Source of the DNA: Gilliamella bombicola
GTDB lineage: Bacteria; Pseudomonadota; Gammaproteobacteria; Enterobacterales; Orbaceae
Assembly (NCBI RefSeq): GCF_900094945.1
Contig: NZ_FMAQ01000004.1
Span: forward strand, 88,363 to 152,362
Direction of reading: 5' to 3'
DNA: 64,000 nucleotides
The notes below the pieces were generated by a model. The model saw nothing but the letters and a program-made list of their open reading frames with translations, did not search any database and was not told the DNA's origin. Shown here in pieces: positions 19,003 to 29,318 of this stretch (within the stretch, counting starts at the first letter, position 1; each line of letters begins with the position of its first letter). The translations under genes were made by a program, and so were the position numbers.

Positions 19003-20532
19003 CTAGACTAATTTCTTCATTTGATCGGCAATTTTTTCGGCCTGAGTACCAACAATAATTTGCACACCTGTTTTACCTAATTTAATGACTGCCATCGCAC
19101 CTAATGCTTTAGCTGTTTGTTCATCGACCAACTCTGAATCATTTACACCTAAACGTAAGCGTGTAATACAAGAATCAATATTGATTAGATTCTCTTTACC
19201 ACCTACAACTGCTAAATATTGTTCAGCCAGTTTAGATGTATCACCAATTTCTTGTTTTTTCGGAGTTTTTTCAGTTGATGAAAGTGTAGTATCTTCATCT
19301 TCACGACCAGGTGTTTTAAGATTAAATTTAATAATAACAAAACGGAATACCATATAGTAGACCACAAAGAACACTAAGCCTTGAAGAATTAGCATAGACC
19401 AATGTACTGCTAGTGGATTTCCTGACTGAAGCAACATATCTATCAGGCCAGCGCTAAAACCAAATCCACATATCCATTGCATAGTCGCAGCAATAAACAA
19501 TGAGATACCTGTTAAAACCGCATGGATAAAATAAAGCACTGGTGCAACAAACATAAAGGCAAATTCTAATGGCTCAGTAATACCAGTAAAAAATGCAGCA
19601 ATAGAGGCCGCAAACATAATTGATGCGGTTTTCTCTTTATTGCCTTTTTTAGCTGTATGGTACATGGCTAATGCTGCACCAGGCAGGCCAAACATCATAA
19701 CAGGGAAGAATCCAGCTTGGTAACGACCAGTAATACCTACAACCGCTTTACCTGCATCAATAGAGCTTTGTCCGCCTAAGAAATAAGGAATATCATTGAT
19801 ACCAGCCACGTCAAACCAGAATACTGAGTTTAAAGCATGATGTAAACCGACCGGAATAAGTAAACGATTGAAGAATCCATAAATACCTGCGCCAGCAGAG
19901 CCTAATCCTTGAATCAGTTGACCAAAATATTCTAATCCGCTATAAACAACAGGCCAAATAAAATAGAAGAGTACAGACACAAGTAACATCACAACTGAGA
20001 CAATAATAGGAACAAAGCGCTTACCGCTGAAAAAAGCTAATGCCTTATGCAACTCGATGGAACTAAATCGATTGTATAACTCTGCTGAAATAATCCCAAC
20101 TAAAATGCCAATAAATTGATTGTTGATACTATTAAATGCTGGTGGTACTAGTTTTTGCCAATCTTTAACTGCTTTTATATCTATTCCATGAAAAAACGCA
20201 ATAGATTCCGGTGATAATAAGGTAGTGATAATTAAAAAACCCACTAAACCAGAAAGCGCGGCAGCTCCATCCTTATCTTTAGACATACCATAAGCCACAC
20301 CAATAGCAAAAAGTATTGGCATATTACTTAGAATAGCACTCCCAGATGTCACTAAAAATTTAGCAACAATACTAGCATCCCATTCCATCAGTCCAAACAA
20401 GTTTACATGACTAACCCACTCTATATGGCTAACCCACTGACCAATCCCAAGTAGTATTGCAGCAGCTGGTAATACCGCTACAGGTACCATCAGTGAGCGC
20501 CCGATACGTTGTAAATAAGCTAAAATTCCCAT
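19003..20532 (-). CDS. nagE: N-acetylglucosamine PTS permease, EIICB
   Basis: Transports and phosphorylates N-acetylglucosamine. The protein has 509 residues. The EIIC membrane domain (about 1-390) contains GLHHALNSVFWFDVAGIN and GITEPLEFAFMFVAPVLY. The EIIB domain has its phosphocysteine at Cys455 in NIDSCITRLRLG. Unlike E. coli NagE (about 648 residues) it lacks the C-terminal EIIA domain, so the phosphate must come from a separate glucose-type EIIA (Crr). Divergent from nagBAC with 243 bp between. Confidence 0.93.
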   Translation of the reverse strand: MGILAYLQRIGRSLMVPVAVLPAAAILLGIGQWVSHIEWVSHVNLFGLMEWDASIVAKFLVTSGSAILSNMPILFAIGVAYGMSKDKDGAAALSGLVGFLIITTLLSPESIAFFHGIDIKAVKDWQKLVPPAFNSINNQFIGILVGIISAELYNRFSSIELHKALAFFSGKRFVPIIVSVVMLLVSVLFYFIWPVVYSGLEYFGQLIQGLGSAGAGIYGFFNRLLIPVGLHHALNSVFWFDVAGINDIPYFLGGQSSIDAGKAVVGITGRYQAGFFPVMMFGLPGAALAMYHTAKKGNKEKTASIMFAASIAAFFTGITEPLEFAFMFVAPVLYFIHAVLTGISLFIAATMQWICGFGFSAGLIDMLLQSGNPLAVHWSMLILQGLVFFVVYYMVFRFVIIKFNLKTPGREDEDTTLSSTEKTPKKQEIGDTSKLAEQYLAVVGGKENLINIDSCITRLRLGVNDSELVDEQTAKALGAMAVIKLGKTGVQIIVGTQAEKIADQMKKLV

Positions 20533-20657
20533 AAGTTAACCTCATATATTATTGAACTATACCTATAAAGTATAAAAAACACTTTTAGGTATCAGTAATC
20601 ACTTTATTCATATTTCATATCATATTATTTTACTTAGCAAATTAATTGTTTATTTTT

Positions 20658-20673
20658 TGTGACTTTTATCACT
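20658..20673. promoter_or_regulatory. CRP site between nagE and nagB
   Basis: TGTGACTTTTATCACT matches the CRP consensus TGTGA-N6-TCACA at nine of ten key bases. It sits in the nagE-nagB divergent region, as in E. coli, where CRP activates both operons. I cannot confidently place NagC operators in the surrounding AT-rich DNA. Confidence 0.7.
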
Positions 20674-20775
20674 ATTTTTTTGGATTAATTCCTTTAATAT
20701 AGTAAAATAAAGCCAACATATTTTACTTTAAAAAAAAAGAAACCATTTTAATTATATCAGAAGAGGTGTTATTAC

Positions 20776-21582
20776 ATGAGACTTATTCCTTTAGAAAATG
20801 CACAAGAAGTCGGCGCCTGGGTAGCACAACGTATTGTTAATAAGATTAACCAATTCAAACCAACCGCTGGCCGTCCATTTTTACTGGGCTTACCAACAGG
20901 AAGCTCACCGTTAGTTATGTATCAACAACTGATTAAGCAGTATAAAGCAGGTCATGTTAGCTTTAAACATGTAGTGACTTTTAATATGGATGAATATGTA
21001 GGACTCCCTGAAGATCACCCTCAAAGCTATCACACATTTATGTACGAAAATTTCTTTAACCATATTGATATTGATAAAAACAACATCCATATATTAAATG
21101 GTAATGCGCCAGATATTGATGAAGAATGTCGTCAATATGAAGCAAAGATCAAAGCTTATGGTAAAATCAATATTTTTGTAGGTGGTGTTGGTCAAGATGG
21201 ACATATCGCATTTAATGAACCAGGATCTTCACTTTGCTCTCGTACTCGTATCAAAACATTAACTGAAGATACACGCATTGCCAATTCTCGCTTTTTTGAT
21301 AATGATGTTAATCAAGTACCAAAACATGCGCTAACTATTGGTGTTGCCACTTTAATGGATGCTCAGGAAGTCATTTTGTTAGTTTGTGGCCATAACAAAA
21401 GTTTAGCGTTACAAGCCGGTGTTGAAGGTAGTGTTAATCATCTTTGGACAGTGACCGCACTACAAATGCATCCAGCATCAATTATTGTCTGTGATGAACC
21501 AAGTACTGATGATCTTAAAGTGAAAACACTAAAATATTTTAAACAAATGGAAGCTGATAATCTTAAAGTAACCGTTTTATAA
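20776..21582 (+). CDS. nagB: Glucosamine-6-phosphate deaminase
   Basis: Converts glucosamine 6-phosphate to fructose 6-phosphate and ammonia. The protein has 268 residues (E. coli 266). [15 protein letters not shown] (phosphate site), [18 protein letters not shown] (catalytic Asp) and [17 protein letters not shown] (catalytic His/Glu) are all present. First gene of nagB-nagA-nagC, 11 bp before nagA, with an AGAGG site ahead of its ATG. Confidence 0.97.
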   Translation: MRLIPLENAQEVGAWVAQRIVNKINQFKPTAGRPFLLGLPTGSSPLVMYQQLIKQYKAGHVSFKHVVTFNMDEYVGLPEDHPQSYHTFMYENFFNHIDIDKNNIHILNGNAPDIDEECRQYEAKIKAYGKINIFVGGVGQDGHIAFNEPGSSLCSRTRIKTLTEDTRIANSRFFDNDVNQVPKHALTIGVATLMDAQEVILLVCGHNKSLALQAGVEGSVNHLWTVTALQMHPASIIVCDEPSTDDLKVKTLKYFKQMEADNLKVTVL

Positions 21583-21593
21583 AGGACAAATCA

Positions 21594-22736
21594 ATGTACG
21601 CATTAACAAATTGTCGTATTTATACAGGTTATGAAATTCTTGAAAATCACGCCGTTATTATCAACGGAGATAAAATTGCACAGATCTGCAAACAAGACGA
21701 GTTACCTGTGGATATTAAAATTGAAAATTTACAAGGTGCAATAGTTGCACCTGGTTTTATTGATATTCAAGTCAATGGCTGTGGTGGGGTGCAATTTAAT
21801 GAAACACTTGATGCACTAAGCATTGAGACATTAGAAGCAATGCAAGCAACAAATCTAACTTATGGATGTACGAGTTATTTACCGACTTTAATTACATCAA
21901 CTGATGAATTTATGATAAAGGCGGTTAAAGTGATGCGTGAATATTTAACTACGCATGCCAATCAAGCGCTTGGTTTGCATCTTGAAGGTCCTTATATTAG
22001 TCCAGAAAAGAAAGGCATTCATGACGAAAATATTATTCGTCAACCTTCGCAAAAAATGATTGATTTTCTATGTGAAAATGCTGATGTCATTAAAATTATT
22101 ACCTTAGCACCAGAAAAAGTTGAAAGTCATTTTATCAAGCAACTGGTTAACGCAGGTATTCATGTTTCTGTTGGGCATTCCAATGGTCATTATGATGATT
22201 GTCGTCGTGGATTTAACGATGGTATTCGTTTAGGAACTCACCTATTTAATGCCATGCCTTATATTTCTGGACGAGAACCGGGTGTAGTTGGTGCAATTTA
22301 TGATGAACCTGAAGTGTATGTTGGCATTATTGCTGATGGTCAACATGTCAGTTGGGCAAATATTCGCAATAGTCACAAAATTAAACAAGATCATTTAATC
22401 TTAATTACCGATGCAATGCTACTTGCTGGCTCTAATTTAGAATCTGGCATATTTGCAGGTAAAACCATTTATTATAAAAATGGTCGCTGTGTGGACGAAA
22501 ACGGCACTCTTGGTGGTTCAGCATTAACCATGATTGATGCAGTAAAAAATGCTGTGGAATATGTAGGCATTGCGTTAGATGAAGCGTTAAGAATGGCGAC
22601 ACTTTACCCTGCCAAAGCAATTGGTGTAGATAAACATCTTGGTAGTATTAGTGAAGATAAAATTGCAAACCTTGTTATCTTTAATCGTGACTTTACGGTA
22701 GTGAAAACGGTTGTTAATGGAGAAATGAATCGCTAG
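21594..22736 (+). CDS. nagA: N-acetylglucosamine-6-phosphate deacetylase
   Basis: Removes acetate from GlcNAc-6-phosphate to supply NagB. The protein has 380 residues, typical. Amidohydrolase fold with [13 protein letters not shown] at 53-65, metal-ligand Glu in [34 protein letters not shown] and ITDAMLLAG (catalytic Asp). AAAGGA precedes the start. Middle gene of the operon. Confidence 0.96.
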   Translation: MYALTNCRIYTGYEILENHAVIINGDKIAQICKQDELPVDIKIENLQGAIVAPGFIDIQVNGCGGVQFNETLDALSIETLEAMQATNLTYGCTSYLPTLITSTDEFMIKAVKVMREYLTTHANQALGLHLEGPYISPEKKGIHDENIIRQPSQKMIDFLCENADVIKIITLAPEKVESHFIKQLVNAGIHVSVGHSNGHYDDCRRGFNDGIRLGTHLFNAMPYISGREPGVVGAIYDEPEVYVGIIADGQHVSWANIRNSHKIKQDHLILITDAMLLAGSNLESGIFAGKTIYYKNGRCVDENGTLGGSALTMIDAVKNAVEYVGIALDEALRMATLYPAKAIGVDKHLGSISEDKIANLVIFNRDFTVVKTVVNGEMNR

Positions 22737-22772
22737 AATGTCAGATAATTAATGAAAAATATTGAGTAATAT

Positions 22773-24002
22773 ATGACATTTAATTATCTGAACTTAGTTG
22801 GTAACGCTGAATTAATCAAACAGCTAAATTATGCAATGATTTATCGTTTGATTGTTCAGCAAGCTCCGGTTTCTCGTATTCAATTGGCCGAAATTAGTCA
22901 ATTAGCACCTGCAAGTATTACCAAAATAACCCGCCAACTTCTTAAAAAAAAATTAATTAAGGAAGTCGATGCCCAACAGTCAACGGGAGGCCGACCTGCG
23001 GTTTCAATTGAAGCTAAATTCGGACACTACCAAGCCATTGCTATACAATTAAGCCGTTCTCATATCACCATTGAGCTTTTTGACTTAGGGGCTAATTGCC
23101 TAATATCCAAAAGATATTCTCTTACTCATTTTACCGAACAGCAAGTACAAACACACTTAATCACATTAACTAAAGAATTCATTCAGGAAAATAGCAAAAA
23201 AATAAAACAGTTAATCGCAATATCTATTGTACTTCCGGGCTTAATTGATTCGGTCAATGGCATTGTCCGCTATACACCACATATTCAAGTGAAAGAGTGG
23301 GCTTTAGCTGAAGTACTGCAAGAGCAATTTAATGTATCTATTTTTGTCGGGAATGATATTCAAAGCTTAGCGTTAGCTGAAAATTATTTTGGTTCGACAC
23401 AAAATGTTGATGATTCCATTTTAATCCGTGTACACCGTGGTGTAGGCTCTGGAGTTATCGTTAACCAGCAACTGCTAACAAATCATAATCAGAGTGCTTG
23501 CGAAGTTGGACATATTCAAGTCGACGCATTAGGTGAACGCTGCCATTGCGGTAACTTTGGTTGTTTAGAAAACCGCGTAGTCAATAAAGCCATTGAAAAC
23601 CGGGCGAAACAGATGATTGAGCAAGGCTATAGATCAAAATTAACAACAGATCACTGTGATATTAACCATATCTGTCAATATGCTAATCAAGGAGATGAGC
23701 TAGCGATAAAACTAGTCAAAGATGCAGGTGAAAACCTTGGCAGGGCAGTTGCAATTATGGTTAACATCTTCAATCCACAACGAATCGTATTAGCAGGTGA
23801 AATCACTAAGTCACCAGAAATACTATTAAACGCAGTCAATAGTGCATTAAATGCTCAAAGCTTAGAAGGTTTACGAAAAAATCTGACCATTACTTGTTCA
23901 TCACTTAACGATAGATCGGCAATTGGGGCATTTGCACTAGTGCAGCAAGCTTTATTTAATGGATCATTATTAATGACATTGTTAGACGATATACAACAGT
24001 AA
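22773..24002 (+). CDS. nagC: ROK-family repressor NagC
   Basis: Regulator of the GlcNAc genes, released by GlcNAc-6-phosphate. The protein has 409 residues (E. coli 406). An N-terminal winged helix-turn-helix (about 15-75; QLAEISQLAPASITKITRQL) is followed by the ROK fold with the zinc motif CHCGNFGCLENR near 255-266. Lies 36 bp after nagA and ends the operon at a strong terminator. Paralogue Mlc has similar architecture; the nag context decides the name. Confidence 0.93.
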   Translation: MTFNYLNLVGNAELIKQLNYAMIYRLIVQQAPVSRIQLAEISQLAPASITKITRQLLKKKLIKEVDAQQSTGGRPAVSIEAKFGHYQAIAIQLSRSHITIELFDLGANCLISKRYSLTHFTEQQVQTHLITLTKEFIQENSKKIKQLIAISIVLPGLIDSVNGIVRYTPHIQVKEWALAEVLQEQFNVSIFVGNDIQSLALAENYFGSTQNVDDSILIRVHRGVGSGVIVNQQLLTNHNQSACEVGHIQVDALGERCHCGNFGCLENRVVNKAIENRAKQMIEQGYRSKLTTDHCDINHICQYANQGDELAIKLVKDAGENLGRAVAIMVNIFNPQRIVLAGEITKSPEILLNAVNSALNAQSLEGLRKNLTITCSSLNDRSAIGAFALVQQALFNGSLLMTLLDDIQQ

Positions 24003-24020
24003 TCTATTGTGATAAAAAAT

Positions 24021-24046
24021 AAAGCCCGACCAATCAATCGGGCTTT
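24021..24046. terminator. Bidirectional terminator between nagC and asd
   Basis: AAAGCCCGA / TCGGGCTTT, a perfect 9-bp stem with an 8-base loop. It is followed by GTGATTTTATTT on the plus strand and ATTTTTTATC on the minus strand. It separates two convergent genes. Confidence 0.88.
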
Positions 24047-24064
24047 GTGATTTTATTTCTAAAT

Positions 24065-25168
24065 TTAGGCTAAAATGCGTAACATTCTTCGTAATGGTTC
24101 AGCCGCCCCCCATAACAATTGGTCACCCACTGTAAAAGCAGAAAGATAATCTTTACCCATATTCAATTTTCGTAAACGCCCAACCGGTGTCGTTAACGTA
24201 CCAGTAACAGCTGCTGGCGTTAATTCCTTCATGGATAATTGACGATCATTAGGTACGACTTTTACCCAATCATTATGAGCGGCAAGCAGTTTTTCAATTT
24301 CAGGGATACTGATATCTTTTTTCAATTTAATGGTAAAAGCTTGGCTATGACAACGTAGTGCCCCGATACGAATACAAAGTCCATCAACTGGAATAATTTG
24401 ACTGGTACCTAAGATTTTATTGGTTTCAGCTTGTCCTTTCCATTCCTCTTTGCTTTGACCATTATCAAGCGCCTTATCGATCCAAGGAATTAAACTACCG
24501 GCTAATGGCACACCGAAGTTATCAGTAGGCAAGCTGCCATCACGCATTTTTTGGGTCACTTTTCTCTCAATATCTAAAATGGAAGAATGCGGATTTTGTA
24601 ACTCTTTGGCAACCTCAGCATTTAGCATGCCCATTTGAGTAAGCAGTTCACGCATATGGCGCGCACCACCACCTGAAGCAGCTTGATAAGTTGAAACCGA
24701 AACCCAATCAACAAGATTTTCGGCAAATAAACCACCGAGAGACATTAACATTAAGCTCACAGTACAATTACCACCAACAAAGGTTTTAATACCTTTATCT
24801 AAAGCAGCATCAATGTTAGCTTTGTTCACTGGATCGAGCACGATAATTGCATCATCAGCCATACGTAATGTTGATGCTGCATCAATCCAATAACCTTGCC
24901 AGCCCGTTGCGCGTAATTTTGCATAAATCTCGGAGGTATAATCACCACCTTGACAAGTAACAATAATATCTAACGCTTTTAATGCATCAATATTATCTGC
25001 ACTTTGTAATGTGCCTGTTTTACCGCCAAAAGTAGGAGCAGCTTGACCTGCTTGAGAAGTAGAAAAGAAAACTGGATTGATATAATCAAAATCGTGTTCT
25101 TCAACCATACGTTGCATAAGAACAGAACCTACCATTCCACGCCAACCGACAAAACCAACATTTTTCAT
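24065..25168 (-). CDS. asd: Aspartate-semialdehyde dehydrogenase
   Basis: Makes aspartate semialdehyde for lysine, diaminopimelate, threonine and methionine synthesis. The protein has 367 residues, identical in length to the E. coli enzyme. NADP-binding [18 protein letters not shown] lies at the N-terminus, the catalytic Cys in [12 protein letters not shown] near 135, and the substrate-binding [13 protein letters not shown] near 262-274. Monocistronic. Confidence 0.97.
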   Translation of the reverse strand: MKNVGFVGWRGMVGSVLMQRMVEEHDFDYINPVFFSTSQAGQAAPTFGGKTGTLQSADNIDALKALDIIVTCQGGDYTSEIYAKLRATGWQGYWIDAASTLRMADDAIIVLDPVNKANIDAALDKGIKTFVGGNCTVSLMLMSLGGLFAENLVDWVSVSTYQAASGGGARHMRELLTQMGMLNAEVAKELQNPHSSILDIERKVTQKMRDGSLPTDNFGVPLAGSLIPWIDKALDNGQSKEEWKGQAETNKILGTSQIIPVDGLCIRIGALRCHSQAFTIKLKKDISIPEIEKLLAAHNDWVKVVPNDRQLSMKELTPAAVTGTLTTPVGRLRKLNMGKDYLSAFTVGDQLLWGAAEPLRRMLRILA

Positions 25169-25951
25169 ATTTTATTTCCAAAAGTAGATGTTATATTGAT
25201 AGATATTTTATCTATTAAAACAAAATATCATCATAAAACAAGTAAGATAAGAATTATTTTTACATAAGAATAAATAATAACGTGGTGTTATATATTGAAA
25301 GACAAAACAACGACAATAACAAACAAAAAAACAAATCAGCATTTGTACCAAATACTTTTTCTGAATAATTTTATTTTTTCCAATGATCAGGTTATTAGCC
25401 GACTTATTTATAACGGCTTATATGTCTCTAACACTTTTCTTAGTTAGAATACTTCTTCGTTGTGTTGGCACAAACAGAGTAAAAAAGTTGTCTATTTTAT
25501 ATGTTTTGCCGGATGCTTTATTCCCTTTTATTTATCATACAAAATAGTACTTCCTTTTTTAAAGAAACATTAGATGAGCTCCCGGGATTTTCACTCGTTC
25601 TATTATTGGGTTTAGGTTTTGTCAGTATTATTTTCTATGATTATTAAAATTATCAAATGTATAATTGTGAAGATGAACAAAATATAAAACGATTAAATAA
25701 TAAAGAACATAATAAAAAATACAGAAGAGCAATAAAGAAACAAGAAAGAAAAAGACTAAAAAAACTTGAAAAGAACTCAAATAAATAACTTAATCATAAA
25801 ATTCAAATGACTGTTAACTTAGCGCATATGGATATATGACAAAGATGTAAACATTATTAATAGTTAAATTATTTATAGGGCATATTATAGAATTTGGTGA
25901 CAGAATTAACTGTCACCTGTAAATAGAAAATACACAAAATATAGGATGAGA
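25169..25951. other. 783-bp region with only decayed coding fragments
   Basis: AT-rich DNA between asd and the PTS operon with no intact gene above 60 codons. It contains the asd promoter region and the decayed membrane-protein frames listed separately at 25383-25788. I see no RNA gene or repeat in it. Confidence 0.5.
25383..25788 (+). pseudogene. Probable decayed small membrane-protein gene
   Basis: An ATG frame at 25383-25547 reads MIRLLADLFITAYMSLTLFL and continues as a hydrophobic 54-residue peptide ending in a TAG. A second frame, offset by +1, continues with FKETLDELPGFSLVLLLGLG and FVSIIFYDY to a TAA. After that stop the same frame stays open to 25788 with a Lys/Arg-rich tail (KKYRRAIKKQERKRLKKLEK). 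Membrane segments followed by a basic tail split by one frameshift and one stop look like one broken gene. I do not recognise the family. Confidence 0.4.
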
Positions 25952-26389
25952 TCAGAAATCCTCATCCTGGCTTTTATTATCCATTATTGAAACAATGTTA
26001 TATCGTTCAATACTTTTTACCGATACATCAATTACTTCTGATAGCAAATCATTCAATTTATTTCCGTCATCAGTTCTTAATGTAAAAGTTGTCAATAACA
26101 TTGGAATATTAACACCCGCTATGACTTCTAATCGAGGATATTTAGAAACCAAATTAACCAACGTATTAAACGGTGTCCCTCCTTTTAAATCAACAAAACA
26201 TAAAACATCAGAGCTTTCACGGGTTAACTTTTCTAACTTCTGCTCAATCTGCTGTTGAAAATCATCTAAAGATTGCCCCATTAGAAAAGGCACTGCCTCA
26301 CATTGAGCTTGTTTACCACAAATCATTTCAACTGTTTCAATCATGCCATTAGCTGTAGATCCATGAGTACTTACTAATACTGCAATCAT
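25952..26389 (-). CDS. Mannose-family PTS EIIA component
   Basis: Soluble phosphocarrier that receives phosphate from HPr and passes it to EIIB. I start at the ATG at 26389 (MIAVLVSTHGSTANGM), which has a GGAG site, giving 145 residues; the longer frame to 26419 overlaps the upstream gene. The phospho-His is His9 in STHG. VLCFVDLKGGTPFNT is the conserved dimer/active-site loop. Last gene of the operon EIIB-EIIC-EIID-SIS-SIS-EIIA. Confidence 0.9.
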   Translation of the reverse strand: MIAVLVSTHGSTANGMIETVEMICGKQAQCEAVPFLMGQSLDDFQQQIEQKLEKLTRESSDVLCFVDLKGGTPFNTLVNLVSKYPRLEVIAGVNIPMLLTTFTLRTDDGNKLNDLLSEVIDVSVKSIERYNIVSIMDNKSQDEDF

Positions 26390-26403
26390 TGATATTGCAC
26401 TCC

Positions 26404-27402
26404 TTAATAATCCAAGCAACGATAATAACGACGAATTGTCATTGGATGACGATTTAAATGCTCAACATATGCATCAATACGATTATTAATAGCTCGAAAA
26501 ACAAATGGAGAAAGATTGCCGCGATATTTTTCTGATATACCTGGCAATTCGTAGTCTTTAGTATCAATAATGGTGTAATTCCCACAAATTTGAGGTAAAA
26601 ACCTTGCAACCCTTTCACTTAATGGGCGCTGAGTATCTTCACCAACATAAACAGTAACTGCGGTATCACGATCGATAACTTCTAAAGTACCATGGAAAAA
26701 TTCGGCTGATTCAATGGATTTTGAGCGTAACCAATGTTGTTCTTCCCAATAACACATTGCATGTGAATAAGTTGCCCCCCATTGATTTCCTGCTCCTACA
26801 AAATAATGCATCGCATCATTATGATGTTTTTCAGCAACTTCTTGTCCAAATTTATCAGCTTTTTTGGCTACAGCGACGATATTTTTTGCAAAATGTTGAT
26901 CCATTTGTTGATAAAATTCATCATAATCAGAAAACTCATCAGCTAAAAACATTAAACGATCAGCAGTCATAAAGAATTTTAATTGCTCATTCATTGGGTA
27001 GGAGATAACATGATCAGCCATTTTACCTAATGGGGAATCAGCTTTATCCAAAAAAGCTAAAACTGTCGCGCCAACTTCTTTTTGAATCTTATCGATAGCT
27101 TGAACTACCTCTTGGGTTGAGCCCGTAACAGATGAAATAATAATCAATGTATCTTTAGTAATTCTCTTATTACCTGTTACTAAGTATTCAGCTGCATGTT
27201 GAACAAAAGTTTCAATAGCTGATTTTTCTTTCATATGTACAACTGCTTGCATTGAAGATGCATAAGTACCACCGATACCCAACCAACAAACATTGCTATA
27301 ACCACGCTTGTGGATTTGATCGATAAATTGATTGATTTTTGGACGTAAAGCTAATGCGCCATTCATGCTGTCTAATTCTTTTTGTTCATCAAATTTTCTC
27401 AT
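26404..27402 (-). CDS. SIS-domain sugar-phosphate protein, FrlB/GfrF-like deglycase candidate
   Basis: 332 residues with two SIS (sugar isomerase) domains. CWLGIGGTYASSMQAV near 39-54 and IISSVTGSTQEVVQAID near 88-104 form the first phosphosugar site. The second domain includes FVGAGNQWGATYSHAMCYWE and ESAEFFHGTLEVID, which places a catalytic Glu/His region as in fructoselysine-6-phosphate and glucoselysine-6-phosphate deglycases. Overlaps the previous SIS gene by 4 bases (ATGA). Substrate assignment is inference; it might equally act on another aminated sugar phosphate. Confidence 0.75.
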   Translation of the reverse strand: MRKFDEQKELDSMNGALALRPKINQFIDQIHKRGYSNVCWLGIGGTYASSMQAVVHMKEKSAIETFVQHAAEYLVTGNKRITKDTLIIISSVTGSTQEVVQAIDKIQKEVGATVLAFLDKADSPLGKMADHVISYPMNEQLKFFMTADRLMFLADEFSDYDEFYQQMDQHFAKNIVAVAKKADKFGQEVAEKHHNDAMHYFVGAGNQWGATYSHAMCYWEEQHWLRSKSIESAEFFHGTLEVIDRDTAVTVYVGEDTQRPLSERVARFLPQICGNYTIIDTKDYELPGISEKYRGNLSPFVFRAINNRIDAYVEHLNRHPMTIRRYYRCLDY

Positions 27403-28484
27403 TTTATAATCCTCTTAATTTTAGATTTAGTTATTTGGTCAAATTCTGGGTATGTTGATTTTTCCAGATTGTGTCCTTTTAATTGTGATACTTGATAACT
27501 TAATAAGTGAATAGGTATTGTCATAAATAATGAAGTTAACAATTCATCACATTTAATATTTAGGCATAAATCCCTCGCGTTGAAGCAACTGGTAGTGTTT
27601 GCATAAATGGTTGAAATATTGGGAACATATTGCTTTAAAAATTCTTTTAAAGATTCCGCTCGTTGTGTTAGTCGCCCATGAGGTTCGATAAAAATAATAC
27701 AATCATCCGTATGTAGACCTAAGTATGGACCGTGCATATACTCTTCTAGTTCTTTACCAAAAGCAGTATTTCTTACTGTTTCTGTGAATTTGGTCTCCCC
27801 TTCTCTGGCTACACCATAAGTTGCACCATAACCAATCAAAATCACTCTTTTAGAATGATAAAAAAGATCTTGATTTTGATTTACCCAAGCCTGTGATTGT
27901 TTAATGATTTGTGGTAGTGTCTGAGTAATTTTTTGTATCTGATTAAAATACAATTCAAATTGATCTTGATTTATTTCCCCTATTTTTTGACCAATAGTTA
28001 ACGTGATTAATATTAAATCAAGAATCGTTACACTATAACCAGCACTTACATAAGGCATTTCTTCAACAGGAATTCCCATAGATAACACATGGCTGCTTAC
28101 CTGATATAATGGGCTTTGTGAATTACTGGTAAGTGTGTAAATAGTTTGATTATTATGAACAAATTGTTCAACCAAGTGAATAGTTGAGTAGCTTTCTCCC
28201 CCTTGTGAAATAGCAAGATACAAGGTATTAAGATCATCATAGTGTAAGTAATTGGCTGCCATTGATGGATCTTCAATATAGACGGGTACTTTTAATAATT
28301 TACTCATTAAAGGTCTTGCACCATAAGCGGCATTAGCACTCGAACCTGTTGCAAAGATAACAATTGCGTTAAGTTGTTTGACTTTACTTAAATCAATGGT
28401 ATTGCCAAATAATGTTTGATGGTTATTTAAAATATTTTGATAATATTCAGGTTCTAATGCGACATAATCTGCGATACTTTTCAT
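27399..28484 (-). CDS. SIS-domain sugar-phosphate protein, second paralogue
   Basis: 361 residues with two SIS domains. AIVIFATGSSANAAYGARPL near 41-60 and AISQGGESYSTIHLVEQF near 91-108 form the first. RVILIGYGATYGVAREGETK and GKELEEYMHGPYLGL form the second, with the catalytic-type Glu/His pair. Similar in layout to the downstream SIS gene but clearly diverged. Two such enzymes in one mannose-PTS operon parallels operons for glucoselysine and fructoselysine. Between EIID (12-bp gap) and the second SIS gene (overlap). Confidence 0.75.
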   Translation of the reverse strand: MKSIADYVALEPEYYQNILNNHQTLFGNTIDLSKVKQLNAIVIFATGSSANAAYGARPLMSKLLKVPVYIEDPSMAANYLHYDDLNTLYLAISQGGESYSTIHLVEQFVHNNQTIYTLTSNSQSPLYQVSSHVLSMGIPVEEMPYVSAGYSVTILDLILITLTIGQKIGEINQDQFELYFNQIQKITQTLPQIIKQSQAWVNQNQDLFYHSKRVILIGYGATYGVAREGETKFTETVRNTAFGKELEEYMHGPYLGLHTDDCIIFIEPHGRLTQRAESLKEFLKQYVPNISTIYANTTSCFNARDLCLNIKCDELLTSLFMTIPIHLLSYQVSQLKGHNLEKSTYPEFDQITKSKIKRIIK

Positions 28485-28496
28485 TTTTTCTCCTTA

Positions 28497-29318
28497 CTAG
28501 CCTAATAATCCAGTCCAAGCACCAAAAATACCAATAGCAGCAATTAATAAGAGAATCCAGTGGGCTTTAATCCCTTTTTTGACTAACACAAAGATAAATA
28601 GTGTAAAAAGTAAAGGTAAAATTTGTGGCATAACACCATCAAAAATATCTTGTAAAGATGAAGCGTCCGTGCCCGAACCTAATTTTAATGGCATATTTAA
28701 TGTCACCATGGTGGCAACCATAGCCCCAACCACACAAAGTCCCAAAACTGATGCGCCATAGGATAATTTATCCATTAGTCCAGTCTTTTGAACTTTTTCA
28801 ATAAACGATGCCCCAATGTTATATCCTATTAGTAAACCAAAATAACGTACTAACATTGCGGGAATATTAAAAATTAATAAAAATAAAAGAGGACCTAAAA
28901 TATTACCTTCAAGTGCTAAAGAAGTACCTATCCCAGTCGCTATAACACGAAGTGTTCCCCAGAAAAATGAATCACCTAAACCACTTAATGGTCCCATTAA
29001 CGCTATTTTGACATCATTAACAGAGCTTTTATCAAAATTACTATCTGTCGCATTTTGTTCTTCCATAGCAATAGAAATTCCTAAAGGAAAAGTGATTAAC
29101 CATGGTGTAATATTGTAGAATTCTAAATGCCGTTGATAAGCATCAGTTAATTCTTCTTTGTTATTGCTGTAAATTTTATCTAAAGCAGGACGCATAGCAT
29201 AGGAATAACCTAAGTTCATTTGTCGTTCATAATTCCATGACCACTCAGCAGTAAAAGATCGCCAGAACGTCCTTGTTAATTCTTTATTGGTTATTAATTT
29301 AGAATTCTTCATTTTCAT
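28497..29318 (-). CDS. Mannose-family PTS EIID component
   Basis: Membrane subunit of the sugar channel. The protein has 273 residues. TFWRSFTAEWSWNYERQMNL at the N-terminus, ALMGPLSGLGDSFFWGT near 110-126 and a hydrophobic C-terminal block are EIID-specific. Its start overlaps the end of the EIIC gene by 20 bases. Confidence 0.93.
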   Translation of the reverse strand: MKMKNSKLITNKELTRTFWRSFTAEWSWNYERQMNLGYSYAMRPALDKIYSNNKEELTDAYQRHLEFYNITPWLITFPLGISIAMEEQNATDSNFDKSSVNDVKIALMGPLSGLGDSFFWGTLRVIATGIGTSLALEGNILGPLLFLLIFNIPAMLVRYFGLLIGYNIGASFIEKVQKTGLMDKLSYGASVLGLCVVGAMVATMVTLNMPLKLGSGTDASSLQDIFDGVMPQILPLLFTLFIFVLVKKGIKAHWILLLIAAIGIFGAWTGLLG

